A stretch of DNA of 64,000 bases from CAVVUC01 sp963751395 (lineage in GTDB: Bacteria > Verrucomicrobiota > Verrucomicrobiia > Chthoniobacterales > Chthoniobacteraceae). Both the position numbers and the translations under genes were made by a program. The DNA is taken from positions 806,001 through 870,000 of the forward strand of contig CAVVUC010000002.1 in the NCBI GenBank assembly GCA_963751395.1, read 5' to 3'. A model generated the notes under the pieces. It searched no databases, was not told the DNA's origin, and saw only the letters and a program-made list of their open reading frames with translations. This document shows positions 43,079 through 50,049 of the stretch, piece after piece (within the stretch, counting starts at the first letter, position 1; every line of letters starts with the position of its first letter).

Positions 43079-43461
43079 GCCTCAACGAATCCATCGTCGA
43101 AGACGCCGCCCTCGAATGGTTCGGGGAGCTGGGCTATGCGGTCGGGCACGGGCCGCATCTCGCGCCCGCTGAACTGGCGGCGGAGCGGGATTCGTTTGGC
43201 GAGGTGGTGCTGGTGGGTCGTTTGCGCGAGGCCATCCAGCGGCTGAACCCGGCCATTCCCGAGGAAGCGCGCGAGGAGGCATTGCGCAAGGTGCTGCGGG
43301 TGGAGACGCCTTCGCTCACGCAATCCCTCCTCGCCCAAGCCTTCCGCGGCGATCTCGTCCCTCAAGACCCCAACGACGAACCCGCCTCCGCGCTGCTCGC
43401 GCGCATCCGCTCGGAAACCAACGGTGCGGAGAAGCCAACACGCAGAAAAGCCAGGGCATGA
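43075..43461 (+). pseudogene. Chimera of hsdR 5' stub (copy 2) and an hsdS 3' end
   Basis: One hundred and twenty-eight codons. Residues 1 to about 80 are HsdR-like (MSLNESIVEDAALEWFGELG ... NPAIPEEAREEALRKVLR). Residues about 83-128 (SLLAQAFRGDLVPQDPNDEP, then ASALLARIR) are the typical C-terminal end of an HsdS subunit, from a different HsdS than the one at 39267. It looks like a fusion by deletion of nearly all of hsdR and most of an hsdS. The frame is open and coupled by ATGA on both sides, so a product may exist. Confidence 0.8.
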
Positions 43462-43952
43462 ATCCGATTTTGCCAGCCCGTCTCGATTGGTCGTCGGCGA
43501 TTGGTAACTTCATCCTCAATTACGGGGCACTGGATTGGCATGTGTTCGTCTTTCTGGAAAGGCGGATGCCGCCGGACCAGTTTGCCAAAATCCGCAAGGA
43601 GCACTTCCAAGAGCGGATCGCCCGAGTAAGAAAGCTCATCGGCACGGGTGATTTTTCCGCGGAGCAGAAGCAAGCGTTCGAGCAATTCTTTACGCGGCTG
43701 GAATCGGTTCGCGAGTTGCGCAATCACATCGCGCACGGCCACCTGCTCGTTCGGATTAAAGAGGTCGGAAAAACACCAGTTCTCACGCTGTCACTGCCCA
43801 AGGATCTCGACGCAACCGAAGCGGCGGAAACGCGGCATTTGGAATTTGAAGAATTGACGAAAGCTCAGGGTGAGTTGGCCGTGCTGATTGAGGAGTTTCA
43901 AAAACTCACCGATGACTGGCGCAGCGAAACCTACCAAATAGAAATCCGATGA
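43458..43952 (+). CDS. Small helical protein with a HEPN-type RNxxAH motif
   Basis: One hundred and sixty-four residues, predicted mostly helical. It contains ESVRELRNHIAHGHLLV, where RNHIAH fits the Rx4-6H motif of HEPN ribonucleases, a fold used by many toxins and by the anticodon nucleases encoded inside type I restriction loci. The N-terminus (SSAIGNFILNYGALDWHVFVFLE) is a typical first helix of small HEPN-like proteins. No recognised family name. It is coupled by ATGA to the hsdR-hsdS chimera upstream and the HNH stub downstream. RNase activity is a hypothesis. Confidence 0.55.
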   Translation: MNPILPARLDWSSAIGNFILNYGALDWHVFVFLERRMPPDQFAKIRKEHFQERIARVRKLIGTGDFSAEQKQAFEQFFTRLESVRELRNHIAHGHLLVRIKEVGKTPVLTLSLPKDLDATEAAETRHLEFEELTKAQGELAVLIEEFQKLTDDWRSETYQIEIR

Positions 43953-44053
43953 AGGTCTGCCTCTTCTGTGGCGAGCCTGGAGGCACGCGCGAGCACATCA
44001 TCACCGGCATGGACATCGCCACGCTGGCTGGCCTTGGTTTCAGTCACATGTGA
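43949..44053 (+). pseudogene. N-terminal stub of an HNH-type nuclease
   Basis: Thirty-four codons. MKVCLFCGEPGGTREHII is the zinc-knuckle start (CxxCG...EHI) common to a class of HNH endonucleases. After HIITG the sequence is unrelated and stops at 44051. The ATG overlaps the previous stop (ATGA), so the intact ancestor was probably part of the same operon. The break marks the 3' edge of the restriction locus. Confidence 0.6.
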
Positions 44054-44317
44054 TAGCACGCTTGGAAGAGGGGACGGCCTTTGTTCTCGGTGCGGTAGAT
44101 TTGGATTTCCTGTGAACCGTTTGTGGTGATGACTGGCTCTGACCTGTCTCTGTAACAGAGTTGTCAGGCCGGTGTCAGGAATTACCCTCGCACTCTCATA
44201 AGTCGTTGGTTATGCGGGACCGCAAGGGTTTTCACAGAAGTGCCCTGTAGCACTGCATTCGTGCCTTCGTCCGATGAAAACCGCGCTCACTTGTCGCCTG
44301 ATGGGCCGAACTGAGGA
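44054..44317. other. Intergenic scar between the restriction locus and uvrC
   Basis: About 264 nt. On the minus strand at about 44046-44150 a short stretch without a start reads VITTNGSQEIQIYRTENKG then RPLFQACYHM, which could be a decayed coding remnant. No terminator or RNA gene was identified. Confidence 0.35.
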
Positions 44318-45925
44318 CTATCTCGAAGCAAGAAAAGCAACCACTTGTTCCGCCAGCTTGTGGCCGATGCCTTCCGTCGCGGCGATTTCCTCGACACCGG
44401 CTTTCCTGAGTCGCGCCACGGAACCGAATCTTTTCAAGAGGATCTGTTTCCGGTTTTCGCTCACGCCGGGGCAGTCGTCGAGGATGCTCTCCGCGATGCG
44501 GCGTTTCATGAGCAGTTGGTGAAAGGTGTTTGCGAAACGATGCGCTTCGTCGCGGATGCGCTGGAGCAGGCGCAGTCCTCCGGAATCCTTTGGCAGGATC
44601 AACGGCTGCGCACGGCCGGGACGGTAAATTTCCTCGAATTCCTTCGCCAGTCCGATGATCGGCAACTCGTGCAAACCAAGCCGCTGCAATTCGCGGCAGG
44701 CGGAATTGAGCTGGCCTTTGCCGCCATCGACCACGATCAAATCAGGAAGATTGCGGATTGCGAATTGCGGATTGCGGATAGACTCGGAGCAAAGCCGGTG
44801 CGCGATTTCGGCGGCGTTTTCTTGCGACGCGGAATAATCAATCGTCGCAGCGGTTTCGCCGGTTTTTCTTTCCGCAATCCGCAATCCGCAATCCGCAATC
44901 TCGCCGAGCACCCTCGCATACCTCCGTCTCACCACCTCCGCCATGCTCGCAAAATCGTCCTGCCCTTGAACGGTGTTGATTCGATAGCGGCGGTAGCCTG
45001 CCTTGTCCGGCACGCCGTCTTTGAAACAAACCATCGAGGCGACGATGTGCGTCGTCGAGATGTTGGAAATGTCGAAGCACTCCATGACGCGCGGCGGGCG
45101 ATGGAGTTGCAGAGCGTCTTTCAAGTCGCGCAAATCGGCCGCGGGATCGACCGCGTTGGGCAGCGAGTGGCGGGTGAAACGCCGCATGGGTTTCGTGGTC
45201 TGGCGCAGGTCGCTGATCATGTTGCGCAGCCCGGCAGCCCTTTCAAAATCGAGCTTCGCCGCCGCCTCCTGCATCTCGGTTTCGAGGGCGTTCATCATTT
45301 CGTGCGATTGGCCGGCGAGGAAATCGCAGGCTTGCGCAACGCGCTCGCGATATTGCCCGGCGCTGATCTCCGCGAGCTTCATCGGCACTTGGTAGGTCGA
45401 TGATTTCAGTTCCCGTTCGCTCGGTGTTCCACGACCAAAAGTGAGGACGCCGAACTTTTTGCGCATGAACTGCATCGTCTGGCGAAGTGCGCCGGAGTTT
45501 GCAAACGGCCCGAAATACCGCGCACCGTCGCCCTTATTGATGCGGGTCAGCCGAAAGCGCGGCCACTCCTCGCGCTCATCGACCTTCACCATCAAGAACC
45601 GCTTGTCGTCGCGGAAGCTGACGTTGTACTTCGGTCGGTAATCCTTGATCAACTTGCCTTCGAGCAACAGCGCCTCCGGCTCGCTCTTCACGGTGTGGAA
45701 TTCAAAGTCCCAGATGCTTTCGAGCAGCGCGCGCGTCTTGAGATCGGCGGTCATCTTGCGCGACGGCATGAAATACTGGCCGACACGCTTGCGAAGGTTG
45801 CGCGCCTTGCCGACGTAGATCACCCGGTGAAGACGGTCGCGCATGAGATACACACCGGGCTTGTGCGGAAGTTCATGGACCTTCTTCGACAGGTCGGGCT
45901 TTTCTTTGTGAACGACTGGCGGCAT
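44318..45925 (-). CDS. uvrC: Excinuclease ABC subunit C
   Basis: About 535 residues from ATG 45925. The GIY-YIG nuclease domain is at the N-terminus (KPGVYLMRDRLHRVIYVGKARNLRKR), the UvrB-binding region at ETEMQEAAAKLDFERAAGLR, the RNase H-like nuclease domain contains MECFDISNISTTHIVASMV and LPDLIVVDGGKGQL, and the helix-hairpin-helix end is CPGVSENRKQILLKRFG...EGIGHKLAEQ. It makes the two incisions in nucleotide excision repair. Residues about 342-392 are encoded by a heptamer-armed repeat element inserted in frame. An in-frame 5' extension to 45994 is less likely. Confidence 0.95.
   Translation of the reverse strand: MPPVVHKEKPDLSKKVHELPHKPGVYLMRDRLHRVIYVGKARNLRKRVGQYFMPSRKMTADLKTRALLESIWDFEFHTVKSEPEALLLEGKLIKDYRPKYNVSFRDDKRFLMVKVDEREEWPRFRLTRINKGDGARYFGPFANSGALRQTMQFMRKKFGVLTFGRGTPSERELKSSTYQVPMKLAEISAGQYRERVAQACDFLAGQSHEMMNALETEMQEAAAKLDFERAAGLRNMISDLRQTTKPMRRFTRHSLPNAVDPAADLRDLKDALQLHRPPRVMECFDISNISTTHIVASMVCFKDGVPDKAGYRRYRINTVQGQDDFASMAEVVRRRYARVLGEIADCGLRIAERKTGETAATIDYSASQENAAEIAHRLCSESIRNPQFAIRNLPDLIVVDGGKGQLNSACRELQRLGLHELPIIGLAKEFEEIYRPGRAQPLILPKDSGGLRLLQRIRDEAHRFANTFHQLLMKRRIAESILDDCPGVSENRKQILLKRFGSVARLRKAGVEEIAATEGIGHKLAEQVVAFLASR
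44749..44900. repeat. Heptamer-armed hairpin element inserted in frame in uvrC
   Basis: Left arm 44749-44778 (GATTGCG units) and right arm 44871-44900 (CGCAATC units) are complementary over 30 bp with one mismatch; a 92-nt non-repetitive middle lies between. It is translated within UvrC as IADCGLRIAERKTGE at one end and SIRNPQFAIRNL at the other. Confidence 0.92.
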
Positions 45926-46048
45926 CTGCTTTTGACTGAGCCTGAAAGTAACGCATCGCAATGAAGTTGCGATGAAGAATGCTGCCGGATCCAACTCCAG
46001 GCAGACTGTGGCTGCCGGGGTTCCTCCTGCGTTCGGAATGACGCGCGG

Positions 46049-46315
46049 TCAGTATTCGCAGGACAACTCGATCCGCCTGCAGCACGTGCAGGTGACGATG
46101 ATGCGCTCGATGCGGCCGTCGCCGCTGATGATTTCAACCTTGGGCTCTGCAGGTGCCTCGGGAACTGGCTCCGACGCAATGCCGGCGGCGTGCGGTATGT
46201 CCAGCGATTCCTTGCGGCCCGGAGTGTAGAGAGGCTGAAAGCTGGGCTGCTTCTCGCTCGCCGGCGAGGATTTTTCGCACTTCAGAACGGGACGGCTGGT
46301 GAGGAAGCTTTGCAT
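46049..46315 (-). CDS. Small Cys-containing protein at the end of the flagellar operon
   Basis: Eighty-eight residues, ATG 46315 just after the motB stop (1-nt gap). The first two thirds are Pro and Ser rich. The last 30 residues are KVEIISGDGRIERIIVTCTC then CRRIELSCEY, with four cysteines and strand-like spacing, suggesting a small metal-binding or disulfide-bonded domain. I do not recognise the family. Position implies co-expression with motA-motB. Confidence 0.65.
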   Translation of the reverse strand: MQSFLTSRPVLKCEKSSPASEKQPSFQPLYTPGRKESLDIPHAAGIASEPVPEAPAEPKVEIISGDGRIERIIVTCTCCRRIELSCEY

Positions 46316-46316
46316 A

Positions 46317-47027
46317 TCAGTTCACGGAAAGGCTGACGGTTAGACGCTGGTTCGATTCAGAATTGGGCGGAAGATTGGGGAGCGGTTTCGTGCCGGCAAA
46401 ACCGGTGACGCGCTGGACTTTTTCCGGCGCCACGGCATACAGCTCCATCGTGCGGCGCGCGGCGTTCGCGCGGTCCGAAGTCAACTCCCACAGACCATAG
46501 CTCGGATCGGGCATGGCCAGCCCTGCCGGAGCGTGGCCATCAATGATGACCTTGAGCTTGTTGCGATCCACGAGCCAGGCGAGGTTCTGCATCGCGAACC
46601 TGCCCCACTCGGTGAACTTTGCGGTGTTCTTTTCAAACAGCGGCTGCTTGTTCCTGTCGTAAAGCGTGACCCTCAATCCATCGGAGATCACTTCGACGTC
46701 CACAGGGTTCTCCTCGGCGTGGTCGTTGACGTTCAGCATCCGGTTGACCTCCTTCGCAAGCGTGTCCAGGAAGGCGAGATTGACCGTGCTCATGCTTGCC
46801 TTGTCCTTGTCCTTGCCCATATTGCCGCCCTGCTTTTCCTTCATCAGGCCGACCGGATTTTTCGCCAGAGCATTGAACGGTTGCTTGAAATACATCGAGG
46901 TCGCGAGAAGGATTTTTTTGTCCTGCGAACTGATCCACAACACCATGAACAGCGCCATCATCGCGGTCACAAAGTCCGCGTATGCCACCTTCCATGCGCC
47001 GCCATGATGAGCTGCTTTCTTTGCCAT
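46317..47027 (-). CDS. motB: Flagellar motor stator protein MotB
   Basis: Two hundred and thirty-six residues. The single N-terminal helix contains the proton-binding Asp in VAYADFVTAMMALFMVLW. The plug region (KNPVGLMKEKQGG) and an OmpA-like peptidoglycan-binding domain (KVIIDGHAPAG, LTSDRANAARRTMEL, RVTGFAGTKPLPN) follow. With MotA it forms the ion-driven stator. The ATG is 3 nt after the motA stop. Confidence 0.94.
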   Translation of the reverse strand: MAKKAAHHGGAWKVAYADFVTAMMALFMVLWISSQDKKILLATSMYFKQPFNALAKNPVGLMKEKQGGNMGKDKDKASMSTVNLAFLDTLAKEVNRMLNVNDHAEENPVDVEVISDGLRVTLYDRNKQPLFEKNTAKFTEWGRFAMQNLAWLVDRNKLKVIIDGHAPAGLAMPDPSYGLWELTSDRANAARRTMELYAVAPEKVQRVTGFAGTKPLPNLPPNSESNQRLTVSLSVN

Positions 47028-47030
47028 AAA

Positions 47031-47900
47031 CTACTTGGCAGGTTGTGCGTTGAGCGCCTTCAACATCGTTTCGAGATCGTCGGCACCGGGTTGAACGCTT
47101 GAATTGAGACACCGCCGGGCAACTTCGACCGCCATGATCGGAGGCATGCCGTTCGCGAAACCCGACACGCCTTTGAGGATGCTGGAGAAATACTGTAGCT
47201 CCTCGCTGTTGTTGACTTTGATGCGGCTTGTCAACGGGTTGACGAATCCGTAGGCGCCGAGAATCCCCAGGAAGGTGCCGGTGAGCGCCGCTGCGACACG
47301 CTCGCCGACGGCTTCCGGGCCGTCCGAAATGGCAGCCATGGTGTTAATGATGCCGAGCACCGCCGCGATGATGCCGATGCCGGGCAATGAGTCCCCAACC
47401 AGTTGAAGGATATGCACCGGATGTTCGGCCTCCTCCTCCTTGGCGTTGACTTCCGATTGCATCAACCCTTCGAGTTGCTCGGGCTTGATGCGTCCGTCGA
47501 TCAACGGCTTCAGACCGTTGCAGAGGAATTCGACGCGCTCGTGATTGCCGAGGAAAGACGGATACTTTTGGAACAGCGGACTGTTTTTTGGCTCCAGAAC
47601 ATGATCCTCAAGCGCGATAAGTCCGTTCCGGCGCGCGATCATGAACAGTTCATAAAGCAGCTTCAGGAGATCGAGGTAATCCTCCTTTTTCGACCCGGCC
47701 CCTTTCATCGCAGTCAGCGTCTTGTGAATGACCTCCATGATCATCGACATCGGACTCGAGACGACCACGACGCCAAGGGCGATGCCGCCGATGACGACAA
47801 ACTCCGAGACGTGCAGCAGCACCAGCGGCTGGCCGCCGGCGATCATGAAGCCGCCGAGCGTCGCTCCGATGACGATGAGAAATCCGATGATCAGCAGCAT
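47031..47900 (-). CDS. motA: Flagellar motor stator protein MotA
   Basis: Two hundred and eighty-nine residues with four membrane helices (start LLIIGFLIVIGATLGGFMIA; later IGIIAAVLGIINTMAAI and VAAALTGTFLGILGAYGFV). The cytoplasmic loop with LALEDH-like IALEDHVLEPKNS and ARRNGLIAL contacts FliG. It overlaps the fliA 3' end by 10 nt. Whether the stator uses H+ or Na+ cannot be decided by eye, though the window is rich in sodium-cycle genes. Confidence 0.94.
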   Translation of the reverse strand: MLLIIGFLIVIGATLGGFMIAGGQPLVLLHVSEFVVIGGIALGVVVVSSPMSMIMEVIHKTLTAMKGAGSKKEDYLDLLKLLYELFMIARRNGLIALEDHVLEPKNSPLFQKYPSFLGNHERVEFLCNGLKPLIDGRIKPEQLEGLMQSEVNAKEEEAEHPVHILQLVGDSLPGIGIIAAVLGIINTMAAISDGPEAVGERVAAALTGTFLGILGAYGFVNPLTSRIKVNNSEELQYFSSILKGVSGFANGMPPIMAVEVARRCLNSSVQPGADDLETMLKALNAQPAK

Positions 47901-48688
47901 GAGGGTGAATACGAGTTTTTCAGGACGCCTTCGATGAACGCGCGCAAACTCAGGACCGCCTGCGTGTGGATCTGGGAAATGCGGCCCTCGGTGAGTCCGA
48001 ACACGGCGGCGATCTCGGCGAGGCGCATGTTTTCAAAGTAGTACATCGCGAGCACCTTCTTCGGCATGTCCGGGAGTTTTTGGAGCCGCTCAATCACGAG
48101 CCCCAGCAGTTCGCGCTTCTCGATTTCCTCCCGCGCGGAAACCTGGGTGTCGTCGCGAATCAATTCATGCAGGGAAATGTCATCCGCATCCTCGCTGAAC
48201 ACCTCGCCATCGAGAGGCAGGAACGTCAACGGCTTCACGTCTTCGAGCAGGTCGGCATATTCGGACGAAGAGAGGGAAAGCTGTTCGCAAATCTCCTCCT
48301 CGATCGCCGGACGGCCGACGCGCTGCTCGATCTCCGCGATGGCCTCCTTCAATCGCTTTGCTTTCTCGCGACAATCGCGTGACATCCAGTCCATGCGCCG
48401 CAGTTCGTCCAGCACCGCACCGCGGATGTGCATCGTCGCGAAGGCCGGGAACGTGGCGCTCTGCGATGGATCGTATTTGCGAACCGCCGCGAGGAGACCG
48501 GTGATTCCGACGCTGTGAAGGTCGTCGATGTCCAACGAAGGCGGAAGATTCACGCGCATCCGGTTCACGACCGTCTTCACAAGCGGCAGATGGCGCTCGA
48601 TGAATTGCTGTTGCGATTCAGCGGAGACATCCGTGTAAGCTTTCCATGCCTTGGCCGCGAGCAGGGGTTGAGCGGTGGGTGGAGTCAT
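47891..48688 (-). CDS. fliA: Flagellar sigma factor (sigma-28, FliA/WhiG type)
   Basis: Two hundred and sixty-five residues. Region 2 (LPLVKTVVNRMRVNLPPSLD, DLHSVGITGLLAAVRKYDPS, FPAFATMHIRGAVLDELRRMDW), region 3 and region 4 (LAEIAAVFGLTEGRISQIHTQA) are complete. It directs RNA polymerase to late flagellar promoters. Encoded within the flagellar operon between the 76-residue membrane protein (4-nt overlap) and motA. Confidence 0.95.
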   Translation of the reverse strand: MTPPTAQPLLAAKAWKAYTDVSAESQQQFIERHLPLVKTVVNRMRVNLPPSLDIDDLHSVGITGLLAAVRKYDPSQSATFPAFATMHIRGAVLDELRRMDWMSRDCREKAKRLKEAIAEIEQRVGRPAIEEEICEQLSLSSSEYADLLEDVKPLTFLPLDGEVFSEDADDISLHELIRDDTQVSAREEIEKRELLGLVIERLQKLPDMPKKVLAMYYFENMRLAEIAAVFGLTEGRISQIHTQAVLSLRAFIEGVLKNSYSPSCC

Positions 48689-48915
48689 GCTTCCGGATCG
48701 GGGTTCGCCGCTGCACGCGCCCCGGTTTGTTGGGCCGCGAGGTCATGCAGGCACATCATGAAAACCGCGTGAAATCCCTTCATCAGAATCGCGCCGACGA
48801 CGCATCCGAGTGCGCCTTCGCGCAGGGCGATGCTGATCTCGTTGCCAGCCATGAGTCCGCCCGCGAAGGCGAGCAGGAATCCGGCTGTCCCGCCCATCAA
48901 TAGGAAAAACTTCAT
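48685..48915 (-). CDS. Small membrane protein between flhF and fliA
   Basis: Seventy-six residues with two hydrophobic segments (FLLMGGTAGFLLAFAGGLMAG and CVVGAILMKGFHAVFMMC in pattern) and a polar tail. It overlaps flhF and fliA by 4 nt on each side. In many flagellar operons this position is held by flhG, a MinD-like ATPase; this protein has no such features. Function unknown. Confidence 0.7.
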   Translation of the reverse strand: MKFFLLMGGTAGFLLAFAGGLMAGNEISIALREGALGCVVGAILMKGFHAVFMMCLHDLAAQQTGARAAANPDPEA

Positions 48916-50018
48916 ATTTCAGGCTGGGTATTAGCAGCTTCCTTACCAGCCACGGGGAAGGTCCGCTCCAAAACCGCATCGAAAATCGACTCGCTGAAAT
49001 CGCCGGCGATGTTCTGTCCGGAGCTCAGGAAAAGCGGTGTCAGTTCCGGGGCGAGAATGAACTCCCAAAGCTTGCCCCAGTGAGTCAGTTCGTCGAGGTG
49101 GGTGAAAACGACGTGCGTTGCCGCGAGCGAGCCGCCCATGGCGAAAGCCTGCTTGATCAGGCCGATCTCGTAAGCTGCGTTGACGACCAGCACCCGACTC
49201 GCCGCGCCCGTATTTTCCAGCAAATGCAACGTCGCGTCGATCTCCTCGGTATGACCGGGCGTGACGCCTGGGAAGTCGATGTAGAGTGTCTCGTCGTCGC
49301 CGAGCGGCGGGATGTCTTCGGCCGAGCGGACCATTGGCACGCCGAGCACGTCGCAGAACACGGCGAGGCCGTCACTGGGGTTCGCCTTGTCGAGATCGAC
49401 CTTCAATACCACGGCGCGTCGTTGCTTGAAAAAGACATCCATCGCAAGCCGTTTGCAGAGCGCCGTGGTCTTGCCCGCGCCGGCCGTGCCGAGAAACGCG
49501 ACACAGTTTCCGACCGGCTGTCTCGCGAGGTGCTGATACTCGTAGCGAAGCAGCACAGCGACTTCCGTGAGCGCCTGCCGCAGCGGCATCCTGGCGATCT
49601 TCGGCCATGCTTCGTTCGCGCGAATGCGGGCGAGAATGGTTTCAGTAATGCCGCCGCTTTGGAGGATTCTGGCCACATTGTTCGATGAGGAAATGCGGCG
49701 CTCTTGCGGAACCGGGCGGTTGTCGGGAGCTTCTGGTTGTGCTGGGGATCGAGCGGGCGGCTCGGCGACGGGCTGGTGGGACGGAGGTTCTGGAAGCTGT
49801 GCGGGAGGCGGCTCCGCGACCGGCTCCGGCGCGCATACCTGCGCAATCACTTCGAGCTTCGGCGCGCGCAGAAATTTTGCCAGCCCCGCGCCCTCGACCT
49901 GACGGACCGAGATGACCCTGGCGTTTTCTCCGAGTCTCTCCCGAAGCACCTTCACGGCTTCCTCGGCGGATGCGACGATGAACTTGTATCTGGTTTCGCT
50001 GGCAGTGGGAGGTGTCAT
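48912..50018 (-). CDS. flhF: Flagellar SRP-family GTPase FlhF, with altered G motifs
   Basis: About 368 residues from ATG 50018; a GTG at 50030 is an alternative start. The N-terminal domain starts ETRYKFIVASAEEAVKVLRERLG, followed by a Pro-rich linker and the NG domain. The P-loop is FLGTAGAGKTTALCKRLA. The G3 motif, usually DTAGR, reads DFPGV, and the G4 motif, usually TKLDE, reads THLDE. FlhF recruits early flagellar parts to the correct place. The changes suggest weak or altered GTP use. Confidence 0.85.
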   Translation of the reverse strand: MTPPTASETRYKFIVASAEEAVKVLRERLGENARVISVRQVEGAGLAKFLRAPKLEVIAQVCAPEPVAEPPPAQLPEPPSHQPVAEPPARSPAQPEAPDNRPVPQERRISSSNNVARILQSGGITETILARIRANEAWPKIARMPLRQALTEVAVLLRYEYQHLARQPVGNCVAFLGTAGAGKTTALCKRLAMDVFFKQRRAVVLKVDLDKANPSDGLAVFCDVLGVPMVRSAEDIPPLGDDETLYIDFPGVTPGHTEEIDATLHLLENTGAASRVLVVNAAYEIGLIKQAFAMGGSLAATHVVFTHLDELTHWGKLWEFILAPELTPLFLSSGQNIAGDFSESIFDAVLERTFPVAGKEAANTQPEI

Positions 50019-50049
50019 GGAAATCGGCACGGCGGTGCAGGTTCAGGGG

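Noticed and set aside
44046..44150. Minus-strand remnant of an integrase
   Set aside because: The stretch reads like protein but is too short and too weak to assign; kept only as a note in the intergenic entry.
45926..46048. Dispersed repeat containing TCATTCCGAACGCAGGAGG on the minus strand, between uvrC and the 88-residue gene
   Set aside because: Resembles a common bacterial intergenic repeat, but only one copy is in the window and no clear dyad defines its ends.
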